DNA of 55,411 nucleotides from Bacteroidia bacterium (GTDB lineage: Bacteria > Bacteroidota > Bacteroidia > Bacteroidales > JAPLDU01). The position numbers and the translations under genes are program-made. The stretch covers positions 1-55,411 of the forward strand of contig JAPLDU010000024.1 in assembly GCA_026391255.1 (NCBI GenBank), read 5' to 3'. Under the pieces are notes generated by a model. The model was not told the origin of the DNA, did not search any database, and saw only the letters and a program-made list of their open reading frames with translations. Every line of letters begins with the position of its first letter. Within the stretch, counting starts at the first letter, position 1. This document shows positions 34,803 to 43,384 of this stretch, in pieces.

Positions 34803-35843
34803 TTAATCTGCAATTATAAGATTCACTTTATAGATTTCTTCATTTTGCTCTATTTCCAGAGTATGGGTTCCCGGATAAAGAAGATCGAGTCGTCGTCTGA
34901 TATTCTGCAATCCTATGCCACCTGCGGAATCCTTGACAATTGCTTCTTCCTTATTAATAAAATTTGTCACCGTGAAACACATTTTTCCTGGTTGTGCCGA
35001 CAGATTTATGATAATACCCGGATTTTGCACATTCCTGCTTCCATGTTTGAAAGCATTCTCAACAAAAGAAATCAGCAAATTCGGAGAAATAGTCAGACCT
35101 TCCGTTTTGCCCGAAATAATAAACTCAACAAAGTCAGGATCATGCTGTCTCAGTCTTTGTAATTCAATAAAACTGTGAAGGTAGGTGATTTCTTTGTCCA
35201 GCGGTACTTTTTCGGTATTTGCATCGTAAAGCATGTATCGCATGATCTCTGACAATTTCATAATTGCTTCCGGGGCATCATCCGATTTACGGTACACAAG
35301 TGAATATATATTATTCAGGGTATTAAACAAAAAGTGGGGATTCACCTGTGAGCGAAGCAAAGCAAGCTCGCTGGCCTGCTTCTGCATGATCAGTTCAGAT
35401 TCCAGCTTCCTGTTCCTGAACCAACTGATGGTGAAACTAATCAGAAATGCATAAATTCCAAAGATTACTGACGAACGAACTTCAAACCAGAAAAAAACTC
35501 TGTCGATGATCAATTCTTTTTCGGGTAATTTTACAATGTATTTATATATGAGAAAACTGAATAAGGTTCGGACAGCAATGCCTCCGATGACTAAAGCTAC
35601 CGCAATGAGTACACTTACCATTTTATGCCTGTACCTTATCATAAAGGGCACCAGGAAGTAAATGCAATAGAAAGAAATAATACACATGGAATCATCTATT
35701 GAAACATCCCTGAGGTACTTGCTTTCAGCTACATTAATGAACAGCGGGAACAAGCTCTGGTTGAAAATATAAACCCAGAAAATGATGTGAATCAATATTA
35801 TATGTTTCCTTTTCATCTTATGTTCATTCGGATGCTGATGCAA
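34803..35843 (-). CDS. LytS/YehU-type sensor histidine kinase
   Basis: A 346-residue membrane kinase. Four hydrophobic segments (about residues 14-140) form the sensor part. The phospho-accepting His lies in SQVNPHFLFNTLNN (about 191-204) and the ATP-binding N box is SFVENAFKHGS, typical of the His_kinase/LytS family. It partners with the LytTR regulator directly downstream. A start at the ATG at 35819 (MKRKHIILIHI) may be more natural than 35843. The signal is unknown; genes next to the pair give no clear target. Confidence 0.93.
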   Translation of the reverse strand: MHQHPNEHKMKRKHIILIHIIFWVYIFNQSLFPLFINVAESKYLRDVSIDDSMCIISFYCIYFLVPFMIRYRHKMVSVLIAVALVIGGIAVRTLFSFLIYKYIVKLPEKELIIDRVFFWFEVRSSVIFGIYAFLISFTISWFRNRKLESELIMQKQASELALLRSQVNPHFLFNTLNNIYSLVYRKSDDAPEAIMKLSEIMRYMLYDANTEKVPLDKEITYLHSFIELQRLRQHDPDFVEFIISGKTEGLTISPNLLISFVENAFKHGSRNVQNPGIIINLSAQPGKMCFTVTNFINKEEAIVKDSAGGIGLQNIRRRLDLLYPGTHTLEIEQNEEIYKVNLIIAD

Positions 35844-36079
35844 ATCTGCGGATAATTTCTTTCAGATGTACCTGAATAAATTACATAATCGATCACCTGT
35901 AATAGTCAAACGGTGACAATCATGTTTCAATCGATGATGCCTAAAATGGTGAATGGTGATCCGCCGGAGGCGGAGTGAATGGTGAATGGTGAATAGTGAA
36001 TAGTGAAAGGAGAATGGTGACTTATGACGTGTGACGTGTGACGTGTGACTTACGACTCTGAACTCTGAACTAATATGAT
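35844..36079. repeat. GGTGAATAGTGAAT and GACGTGT word tract
   Basis: Between about 35940 and 36070 are repeated words AATGGTGAATGGTGA, AATAGTGAATAGTGAA and GTGACGTGTGACGTGTGAC, interrupted by a palindrome CCGCC-GGA-GGCGG at 35961-35973. The first 95 bases show nothing recognisable. There is no gene. Confidence 0.78.
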
Positions 36080-38062
36080 TTACTTGCCGAATTCATACTT
36101 AACCACGAACCGGTAGAATCTGCCGGGCATAGGGTATCCCTGTGTTATCTGGTAAGAAGTGTTAAACAGGTTTTCGATGACAAACTGTGTTGTAATGGTT
36201 GATTTTCCAAATATCAGCTTTTTACCGGCTGTCAGGTTGCTGATGGAATATGCGGGGAGTGAAAATTCATCATCAGAAGAAGTATATCGCAGACCGGTAT
36301 AACCGAGTGAATACCTGAAGAAATATCCTTTAATTGAACATTCTGCCGACCCGCCTGCCGTGTTTTTGGGTACATAGGGTAACTGTTTTCCACCGGAATT
36401 ATCATTGATGTCCGATGATTTCCTGTTGGTAGTAATGGTGAGGTTATAATTCCCCTGAAATTCGGTCTGAAGTCTGCCGGAATTGAATTTCAAAGAAAAT
36501 GTCGATTCCATTCCTTTACGTTCTACCTGCATGATATTTTCAGGGAACCACCTACCAAGGGAATCAGGATGCCACATAACCCAATTGCTGATCAGGGAAT
36601 AGTAACAGGTCAACTCTGCCGACCATTCGAAAATACGTCCCGGATTTTGTCTGAACTGTATTCCCATTTCGCCTGAGCATCCTTTTTCGGGTTTCAGGTG
36701 GGGATTGCCATAGGAGTAACCATCATTTTTCCAATACAGGTCATTTAAGGTAGGCGCATGGTAATTTCTGGAGAAATTTGTTTTCAGTATCAGATCATAA
36801 TCCTCCAGTAGTCTGTAATCAATACCAATTGACGGAATCAGAGGAACGAGGTTCTGATCGGTCATCTCCTGTTTAATAAATGCTGAGATACTGATGCGAT
36901 GACCAATTTTCTTATTCAGTCCGGCTGATAACGACAGGTTCTGCCTGTGCTTCAGCGCATCAAAATTATTTGTTTCCACCTGGTGGTAATCAAAATCAGC
37001 CCCGAAAATAAATGTAGTTCCGGGTGCAGGAGTATAGTTCGTTTCTAAACATTCGTTCAGCGTGATCACCTTGTTTTTGGAATTGATGGCAGAGGCCGAA
37101 TCTTTGAAATTACGATAATTCATGTAATCATCCAGGAATGCCGATCTCAGGGTAACTTCGGTTTTCTCACCAAAAGCTTTATATTCAACCACACTCCTGA
37201 AATAATCTTCATCCTGCTTTTCAAGAATGGAAGGTGGTATTTGCTGGTCTTTCTGCTGGTACCATAACCTGGCAGTGATGAAATTATCATTTTTTATCCT
37301 GGCATAAAACTCCTGTATTACACCGTCATAAGAGAATTGTGCATTTTTATTTTCGTGAACCGGCGAAGACTCATCACCGGCTATTTCATGGTAGCTGAAG
37401 TCATTGGCAGAATTACCACGACTTAACCTAGTTTTCATCTGAAAATTCCTGTTCCCGGTTCCGATACTGAATGCGGAATTGTAAGTATTAAAACTTGCGA
37501 TCCCTTCAGTAGCATTGATACTTAATTTATTATTCCAGTCGGGCAGATTTAAGATTGAAATGGAGCCGCCAAGAGCGCCGCTGTTATTGCATAGTGAACT
37601 ACCTCCATGGTAAACAAGTACTTCATCGATGAACATGGCAGGTATTATCGAAAAATCGACCTGCCCGAGCATAGGAGAATTCACATTTACACCATTCCAC
37701 AATACCTGGGTATGAGCCGGGCCGGCGCCGCGGAATGAAGCAGTGGCAATGCCACCATTTCCAAATGATTTAATATTCAATGAAGTATGCTCTGCCAATA
37801 TACCGGATAACAGTAAAGTCTGGTTCATTTTCATGATAGTTGAATCTATCAGCTTATATTTTAAACCGGTGATATCTTTTATACCCTTTTCAGTCACGGT
37901 GATCTCATCCATTTCAATACTACCGGCGGATTGTTGGGCAGAACAAAAACCAATGAAGAGGGGAAAAATTATTAATGTATTGATAAAGAAAATAATACCT
38001 CGGGAAAATACTATTGAAATATTAATTTGACTGATAAAACTGATTAGGCGCTTAGGAGACAT
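36080..38062 (-). CDS. TonB-dependent receptor, BtuB-like
   Basis: A 660-residue outer membrane receptor. The N-terminus has a signal-like hydrophobic region up to about residue 42 (SAQQ). The plug domain covers about 50-170 (MNQTLLLSGILAEHTSLNIKS, SFRGAGPAHTQVLWNGVNV split here), and the rest is a beta-barrel with the typical final aromatic strand FYRFVVKYEFGK. The compact size and upstream cobalamin riboswitch suggest it imports vitamin B12 or another corrinoid. It lies 271 bases downstream of the small T9SS-tailed gene on the same strand, with two family B repeats in the gap. A start within the first 15 residues other than 38062 is possible. Confidence 0.9.
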   Translation of the reverse strand: MSPKRLISFISQINISIVFSRGIIFFINTLIIFPLFIGFCSAQQSAGSIEMDEITVTEKGIKDITGLKYKLIDSTIMKMNQTLLLSGILAEHTSLNIKSFGNGGIATASFRGAGPAHTQVLWNGVNVNSPMLGQVDFSIIPAMFIDEVLVYHGGSSLCNNSGALGGSISILNLPDWNNKLSINATEGIASFNTYNSAFSIGTGNRNFQMKTRLSRGNSANDFSYHEIAGDESSPVHENKNAQFSYDGVIQEFYARIKNDNFITARLWYQQKDQQIPPSILEKQDEDYFRSVVEYKAFGEKTEVTLRSAFLDDYMNYRNFKDSASAINSKNKVITLNECLETNYTPAPGTTFIFGADFDYHQVETNNFDALKHRQNLSLSAGLNKKIGHRISISAFIKQEMTDQNLVPLIPSIGIDYRLLEDYDLILKTNFSRNYHAPTLNDLYWKNDGYSYGNPHLKPEKGCSGEMGIQFRQNPGRIFEWSAELTCYYSLISNWVMWHPDSLGRWFPENIMQVERKGMESTFSLKFNSGRLQTEFQGNYNLTITTNRKSSDINDNSGGKQLPYVPKNTAGGSAECSIKGYFFRYSLGYTGLRYTSSDDEFSLPAYSISNLTAGKKLIFGKSTITTQFVIENLFNTSYQITQGYPMPGRFYRFVVKYEFGK

Positions 38063-38080
38063 AACTTACCAACATATTGT
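38044..38080 (+). repeat. Partial family B repeat
   Basis: Starts TTAGGCGCTTAGGAGACATA and continues ACTTACCAACATATTG, after which it diverges into AAATCGTAAATCGTC words. It matches only the left half of the family B element. Confidence 0.65.
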
Positions 38081-38160
38081 TTGTTTTTAAATCGTAAATC
38101 GTCATTCGTAAATCGTAAATTCTTTTACCCGAAGGGCTTTTTTCTGATGTTAAAAAATTT

Positions 38161-38237
38161 AGTTGCTTAAGACATCAAACTTACCAACATGTTGTCGCTA
38201 ATCTAATTCCCGTGAAACGGATTTAATTTTCAAATTT
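38161..38237 (+). repeat. Dispersed repeat family B, copy 3
   Basis: It has AGTTGCTTAAGACATCAAA, CTTACCAACATGTTGTCG, CTAATTCCCGTGAAACGG and a TTTTCAAATTTG tail, nearly identical to the copies at 8826 and 27543. It sits between the small T9SS-tailed gene and the receptor gene. Confidence 0.82.
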
Positions 38238-38333
38238 GCACATTTTCAAATTTTCAAATTAATTTAGTTCTTATTCAGGTTAATCCTGAAAAATATCCCC
38301 GGGGATACATTTCCGGAAAAAATGGGAGTAAAA

Positions 38334-38729
38334 TCAATCAACAATGTTTATTCTTTTACGGGTTATGGTATTTCCCTGTTCAATTTCAAGAATATATACA
38401 CCGATTCGGAATTTCCCGGCAGATATATTCAGTTCAATCGTTTTCGCAGGATGGAATTCTTTGTAAAATATTTTATTCCCGATCACATCAAGAACTTTTA
38501 ATTTAATGATACCATGTTCATCATAATCAGTGAATGTAATGCTAAGATCCTGTCCCAGTTGAACAGGGTTAGGATTAATAGAATAATTCAATTCATCATG
38601 AAATACAGGAATATCCAGATTCAGGATTTTAATTTCACCGAAATATGTGAAAATATCCGCAGCACCTGCAGGATGAATTATAAAGAGTGTAAATAAAAAG
38701 GTCAGGTATGTAAAAAAACATCTTCTCAT
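38334..38729 (-). CDS. Small secreted protein consisting mostly of a T9SS-type sorting domain, B12 controlled
   Basis: A 131-residue exported protein. Signal peptide about 1-23 ends GAADI. Residues about 47-131 have the layout of a T9SS type A sorting domain: YSINPNPVQLGQDLSITF, KVLDVIGNKIFYKEF, GVYILEIEQGN and the final TRKRINIVD. Only about 25 residues lie between signal and tail, so there is little room for another domain. It is the first gene after a cobalamin riboswitch and precedes the BtuB-like receptor on the same strand. Its expression is therefore likely B12-repressed and its role connected to corrinoid capture at the cell surface, but no function is known. Confidence 0.8.
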   Translation of the reverse strand: MRRCFFTYLTFLFTLFIIHPAGAADIFTYFGEIKILNLDIPVFHDELNYSINPNPVQLGQDLSITFTDYDEHGIIKLKVLDVIGNKIFYKEFHPAKTIELNISAGKFRIGVYILEIEQGNTITRKRINIVD

Positions 38730-38787
38730 TTTAACTTATTAAATCAGACCTGCACCCGGATGCAATTACCGGACATAAACAATGACT

Positions 38788-38855
38788 AAAAAAAGCTGCA
38801 GGGAAATTGTTCAGAGCTTAAGCTTTAAATCCCGAAAACTTAAGAAACAGCTTTT
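38788..38855 (-). terminator. Riboswitch expression platform, terminator-like hairpin
   Basis: On the minus strand AAAAGCTG (38855-38848) directly follows the aptamer and pairs with CAGCTTTT (38798-38791). The run of seven T residues at 38794-38788 follows, giving an intrinsic-terminator-like end. A smaller CTTAAG/CTTAAG stem lies in the loop. The ATG it would control is at 38729. Because the 5' arm touches the last conserved aptamer bases, ligand binding could switch its formation; that switch is inferred. Confidence 0.55.
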
Positions 38856-39022
38856 AATGGCAGGTCTTCTGACTTTCTCTTTTCATTTTTGCCTTCCCAT
38901 TCCATTAATTAAGAACAGTGGCTTTGGAAAAACTACATCAACGAGATCACAGCAGCGGGCACTGTTCAGGTATTTCACCTGATTCCCTTTTCATCCCGGA
39001 ATATTCCCGGGAAACCATTTGA
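38855..39022 (-). promoter_or_regulatory. Cobalamin riboswitch aptamer
   Basis: Read on the minus strand the conserved landmarks occur in the right order: GGTTTCCCGGG near the 5' end, AAAAGGGAATC (38991-38981), GGTGAAATACC (38979-38969), the B12-box-like GCCCGCTGCTGTG (38960-38948) and the 3' end AGTCAGAAGACCTGCC (38874-38859). This is the class of adenosyl/methyl-cobalamin aptamers that repress transport genes when B12 is plentiful. It precedes the small T9SS-tailed gene and the BtuB-like receptor. Confidence 0.92.
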
Positions 39023-39153
39023 GGCAAAGATAAAATATTTCGTTTAAATTGTAATAATTTTCAGTTAATTTCGGCATATGACAAAATTGTAATTCGTAAG
39101 ACATTAAGCAATAGCGAATTGTCAAATATCAATAATAGTCTTGATTGTCATAA

Positions 39154-39339
39154 ATTGCTTATCCACTTCGGTCAAGTTGATCGCCTTAACTAATAATATT
39201 TGCAACTGAAGATATTTTTAACCTCCCAAACCCTCCTAAAACAGGAGGGTTTAAGGAACCGCAAATATAGCCTCCCCTGTTTTAGGGGAGTCCGCCACTG
39301 GCGGAGGTGGGGTCTTACTTGATTAAAGTGGATAAGCAG
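39154..39339 (+). mobile_element. MITE-like element family C, copy 2, with flanking direct repeats
   Basis: A 186 bp non-coding element related to 21421-21592. Ends GCTTATCCACTTCGGTCAAG and ACTTGATTAAAGTGGATAAG are inverted repeats. It holds the perfect hairpin AAACCCTCC-TAAAACA-GGAGGGTTT, a CCTCCCCTGTTTTAGGGGAG-type palindrome and CCGCCACTGGCGG. The 9 bp TTGTCATAA flanks it on both sides (39145-39153 and 39340-39348), as expected of a target-site duplication. It lies just upstream of the B12 locus. Confidence 0.88.
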
Positions 39340-39384
39340 TTGTCATAATTATCCTGATACCTGATACCTGATAAAGATTCCTGT

Positions 39385-39926
39385 TCAGTTCCTGAATACT
39401 TCCGGATAAAAGAGATTAATTACGATAATGGAAAAAAGCAGGACAACAACAAAAGTGATAAAGAATGTGATCATTAACTTGCTTTCTCTCTTTTTTTGTT
39501 TCAATATTTTACGGCTAAGTATCCACTTGATATTATTCTGTATTCTCTGGAAAGAATTTTCATTTTTCCGGATAAATGTCACGGCCCATGAATGGAAGAG
39601 GTAACAATATCCACATCCTCCCTGGACGAAAGCATAATTACCTCTATTTCAGGATCTATGTCTTTAATTGATTTCAGGATTTCTATACCGTTTTTTGCTT
39701 CAATATTGGATGAATTCACATGATAATCCAGGATTACAATACTGATGGTACTTTTCTGGGCAGGATTGGATATCAAATAGGTAAGGAATTTCTCTCCTGA
39801 ATAAAAAGGAAAAATCTCATAATCGGATGAAAGCATGAACTTCTGTTCAAGTATTTTTGAATCAAGTTCATTTGCATCCACCAGATATAAAATCACCTGA
39901 TGTTTTTTCTTGGGAAGTTCAAGCAT
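39385..39926 (-). pseudogene. Receiver-domain protein with C-terminal membrane helix, frameshifted
   Basis: Two overlapping frames together make one receiver-type protein of about 180 residues. The first (39579-39926, 115 residues) has the receiver start VILYLVDANELDSKILEQ, the phospho-acceptor-like Asp in IVILDYHVNS and VIMLSSREDVDIV, then ends SSIHGP and a stop. The second (39385-39582) continues in the next frame with VTFIRKNENSFQRIQNNIKW, exactly the last part of a receiver domain. Adding one G to the GGG at 39584-39586 region would give SSIHGAVTFIRKNE. After the receiver comes a hydrophobic helix (MITFFITFVVVLLFSIIVI) and a short tail. It is either a pseudogene, a programmed or coupled pair (GTGA overlap) or a sequencing error. 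Confidence 0.7.
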
Positions 39927-39967
39927 GGCAGATCATTAATTTTTGGCAATTTAAAAATTTTAAGGGA

Positions 39968-40879
39968 TCATTTGATAATATCCCCGGATGATTTCAAATT
40001 CAATTTTCCCCTGGGATTTTTTTCTTTTGGATTCCTGCTGTCGACATCTTTGACCAATATCCATTTTCCATCTTCAAATTTAAATGCATCATAGGAAAAA
40101 TCAGGCCCGTAAAACTGGTAAAGTCCTTCGTACTTCGGATTTGAAGGCGACAAATGATCAAACACTATCCTTTCTGTGTTTTCATCATATGTCAGAGTCA
40201 TTTTGGTTTTTGCCGAATACTCAAAAATAATACGTCTTCTCCTTTTTTTATCATATTTAAATACCTGAGCGCCAAAAGAAGGCTTACCTGATACACTAAA
40301 CCTGACGATTTCAATTATCTTCCTGCATGTTAAATCATTATTACCCTGCCAGCCCAATAAAGTATAAAATATCCTTCCGGGGCTCCTGTTTACTATGATC
40401 TTGTAATAAAGCGCTCCAAACCAGTTATTGGCGTCGAGGTTAGCATCATCCGGACTATCAATTGAACCTGAATGGTCATTGAGTCTGATCACAACGATCT
40501 CATTCTTTTTTTTACGGAAGTACTGAATGAAACCAAAGTAACGGTAAGTTCCATTTTTTAATACCGTATTCCAGGTATACAACCTGAACTGGTTATCCGG
40601 GGCAGTAAGTTTACCAATATGTTTAAGAGAATCAAAAGGATAGGTATAAGATGCATCATCGTTCAGTACGGTTTCAAAATATTCTTCAATTTGTTCATTC
40701 ATTTTTATTTTGCAGCTATCGTCTATACATTGCAGTTCCAGTCTGAACAAGACTTTCAGAGAGTCTTCCGCATCCGCAAAATAAGACCGTTTGATTTCCT
40801 GGGACCAGGCAGGGTTGAAAAACAGGATAAACAAACCAACAAGAACGATCAGAGGATATTTTTTCTGAAATCTGAACAT
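39968..40879 (-). CDS. Hypothetical exported protein
   Basis: About 303 residues from the ATG at 40879; the frame is open to 40915 but the first twelve residues would precede a normal signal peptide (MFRFQKKYPLIVLVGLFILFF, cleavage near AWSQ). The mature part has no domain I recognise; it is rich in Tyr, Phe and Lys (for example RLYTWNTVLKNGTYRYFGF, FYTLLGWQGNNDLTCRK) and could be periplasmic or surface exposed. The same-strand neighbours are an SprB-repeat cargo gene and the receiver-like gene, with 62- and 41-base gaps, so the three may be transcribed together. Confidence 0.8.
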   Translation of the reverse strand: MFRFQKKYPLIVLVGLFILFFNPAWSQEIKRSYFADAEDSLKVLFRLELQCIDDSCKIKMNEQIEEYFETVLNDDASYTYPFDSLKHIGKLTAPDNQFRLYTWNTVLKNGTYRYFGFIQYFRKKKNEIVVIRLNDHSGSIDSPDDANLDANNWFGALYYKIIVNRSPGRIFYTLLGWQGNNDLTCRKIIEIVRFSVSGKPSFGAQVFKYDKKRRRRIIFEYSAKTKMTLTYDENTERIVFDHLSPSNPKYEGLYQFYGPDFSYDAFKFEDGKWILVKDVDSRNPKEKNPRGKLNLKSSGDIIK

Positions 40880-40978
40880 TAAACAATGAATTTCAGGTAG
40901 GAACGCAAATAACAATTATTTCTTGCAAAGAAAGAAATTGTGACTGAATATGGAAAATCTAATCAACTTTCCATCCGG

Positions 40979-43321
40979 TCATTCCACCTGGATCATTCGC
41001 GTAATTTTTCCGCCGGCTGCCATGAGTGTCACAAAGTACGTCCCTGCACTGTAATGAGTTGCATCCAATATTACAGAATGAAGTCCGGGAATTTGTTCTT
41101 CACTAACTAAGACAGCAATTCTTTCACCAGTAATATTCCTGATTTCAAGGTCAACTTCTGTTTTAAAGGGAATGTAGTACCGTATTTCGGTCTGTTTGCT
41201 GAATGGGTTGGGATTATTCTGGAATAAATAAATTCCTTTTGATCCTGATAATTCATCAGCTTCATTAGTTATCAAAGTATGTGCTGTTGCCTGGCAACCC
41301 TTTGCATCGGTAATGGTCACATAATAAATTCCATAAGTCAGGATGCTGACATTCCGGGTAGTTGCGCCCATTGACCAGTGAAAGGAATAAGGAGGCGTTC
41401 CGCCTGAAACGCTCAGGGATGCTGAACCATAACCCGACTGGCCGATATTTTCCGGTTCAATGGTGCATGATAATTCGACAGGTTCACTGATTGTGACAGT
41501 TACATGATATTCACAAAGATCGTTCGAAACCGAAACTGAATAATTACCGGCAGACAACCCGTTAATATCTTTATCAGTCGCCCCGTTGCTCCATAAATAC
41601 TGAACTGTATCAGCAGGATTCAAAAGACTCAGGTGGATGCTGCCATCATTTGCACCGGCACAACTCACATTTTCAACAGTGTAATCGACAACAGGAGCAG
41701 GATTGACAATAGTCACAGAGTCAACTGTCAGTAGGTAGCCATTTAGTGTGTTTGTCAGATAATATTTACCATATGGCGGAACAGTGACCTGTGGCCCGTT
41801 ACCGATCGGAATAGTATTCAGACTGTCTGCATACCAGGTTAGCACTGAACTGACAGGGATATATCTCGTGGTTTCGTTCGTAGCTGTCCAGACATTATTA
41901 TTGCATAAAGGATTGGCAAGAACGGCATAATTCCCATATAAATTCTGTATGCCCAATACTCCCCGTCCAAGGTTCCATGCCAGGCAGACCGGTATATCAA
42001 CAAGATTGTTCTCAATAATGTTTGTTGTTTCATACAGAACGATCTGAAATTTGCCATAATTTGATGTGCAACCGACCAAAAAACTATTATACGAAACTAC
42101 GAGTTTGCGGATTGGTGCTGTACCAACAGTCTGGTAGAAAATGTAACCTGAATTTAACCAGTCTTTCCACGGTCCCATGATACAGTTTTTTGGAGTACCG
42201 GGACCTGTATTAGGAATAGTGGTGGTCTGCCAGGGATCATAATTTCCTGAGCCCGGCGCCCCGCTGAATCCTATCCATCCGTTGGAACCTATATAAAACT
42301 GCGAATAGACACTATCAAAAAAACTGAAATCAAAACCAATGGGATAAGGACCTCCGACTACATCATCCTCATTGATACCGGCATTTGTCCCTCCATAGGA
42401 AAACGAATTGTCTAAAGGAAGTTGCGCCTGGACAAAGTAAAATATACTGGAATTATTGCAGGCCGCGCTCAGGGTGACGGGTTGATGAATGCATGCTCCG
42501 GCGCTGTCGGGATTAATGATATCAATTCCTGCCAGGGTAATGGTAATCGATGCCGAAGTCGGAATATTACAATTGACGCTGCCGGTTACAGTCACGGTAT
42601 ATGTTCCGGGTACGGTAATAATTATGGATGGTATGTCTTCGCCATCCGACCACAGATATGAATTAAATGAACCGTTTACCGAAAGAGCAACAGCGCCGGG
42701 AACGCAAATTACTGAGGAAGGAGAGGCATCAATGACAGGTGTGTAAATTATATGAAAAATGACATGCTTTACATCTTCAGTGAGTATGCCGCAACCGTTT
42801 GTTGCAGTCACCGTAACATAAACTGCACCCGGTACTGCCGATGTTATTGAAATGACCTGAGAAGTATCACCAGTTGACCACAGATAATTGCTGAAACCAG
42901 AAGAAGCTGTACAAATTATTGTGTCACCAAGACATGTGCTGGAAGCGGTCAGTGTGATCAGCACAGTATCACTTCCATTGCTGTAAACGGGCCAGCAAGC
43001 CTGACCAATCAGTCCAAGCGCGTCGGTAATCGTCACACAATAATTGCCTGCTGTATCAAGGCCAGATAAATCCTCAGTTGTAATCCCGTTATTCCAGAGA
43101 TAAAAATATGGAGGCGTTCCACCGGAAACAGTCAGATCAATTGCCCCCGTATTTGTCCCGGGACAAACAACATCAGTTACCACCGCAGAATAAACCAATC
43201 CCCGTGCAGTAATCGACTGTTCTTCATATGAATTATAATTCTGTAGTCGCTCAAGATTTGTCTGTGAAAACACAGTAATTTGCCATAATAAACATAACAC
43301 TGAAAAATATAATGTTTTCAT
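40979..43321 (-). CDS. SprB-repeat secreted protein with T9SS sorting domain
   Basis: About 780 residues from ATG 43321 (an upstream in-frame start at 43384 would place 21 residues before the signal peptide). Signal peptide MKTLYFSVLCLLWQITVFSQ. It carries several SprB/PKD-like modules with the pattern SGGTPPYFYLWNNG, SGGTPPYSFHWSMG and SCAGANDGSIHLSL, Gly/Pro/Tyr-rich and typical of gliding or adhesion proteins of Bacteroidota. A central stretch with SNGWIGFSGAPG resembles a lectin-like module. The last ~80 residues (NNPNPFSKQTEIRYYIP ... MIQVE) are a T9SS type A tail. It is probably a cell-surface adhesin. Confidence 0.9.
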   Translation of the reverse strand: MKTLYFSVLCLLWQITVFSQTNLERLQNYNSYEEQSITARGLVYSAVVTDVVCPGTNTGAIDLTVSGGTPPYFYLWNNGITTEDLSGLDTAGNYCVTITDALGLIGQACWPVYSNGSDTVLITLTASSTCLGDTIICTASSGFSNYLWSTGDTSQVISITSAVPGAVYVTVTATNGCGILTEDVKHVIFHIIYTPVIDASPSSVICVPGAVALSVNGSFNSYLWSDGEDIPSIIITVPGTYTVTVTGSVNCNIPTSASITITLAGIDIINPDSAGACIHQPVTLSAACNNSSIFYFVQAQLPLDNSFSYGGTNAGINEDDVVGGPYPIGFDFSFFDSVYSQFYIGSNGWIGFSGAPGSGNYDPWQTTTIPNTGPGTPKNCIMGPWKDWLNSGYIFYQTVGTAPIRKLVVSYNSFLVGCTSNYGKFQIVLYETTNIIENNLVDIPVCLAWNLGRGVLGIQNLYGNYAVLANPLCNNNVWTATNETTRYIPVSSVLTWYADSLNTIPIGNGPQVTVPPYGKYYLTNTLNGYLLTVDSVTIVNPAPVVDYTVENVSCAGANDGSIHLSLLNPADTVQYLWSNGATDKDINGLSAGNYSVSVSNDLCEYHVTVTISEPVELSCTIEPENIGQSGYGSASLSVSGGTPPYSFHWSMGATTRNVSILTYGIYYVTITDAKGCQATAHTLITNEADELSGSKGIYLFQNNPNPFSKQTEIRYYIPFKTEVDLEIRNITGERIAVLVSEEQIPGLHSVILDATHYSAGTYFVTLMAAGGKITRMIQVE

Positions 43322-43384
43322 GGTGAATTTATTAGATTTATACCTATTTTCAAAAAGACGTAATAATCGACAAAAAGTACCCAT

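Noticed and set aside
34587-35162. A 191-residue open frame antisense to the LytTR/LytS pair
   Set aside because: It spans the junction of two conserved genes read on the other strand; a shadow.
38782-38982. A 66-residue open frame on the + strand
   Set aside because: It lies fully within the cobalamin riboswitch and its expression platform on the other strand; the sequence is explained by the conserved RNA.
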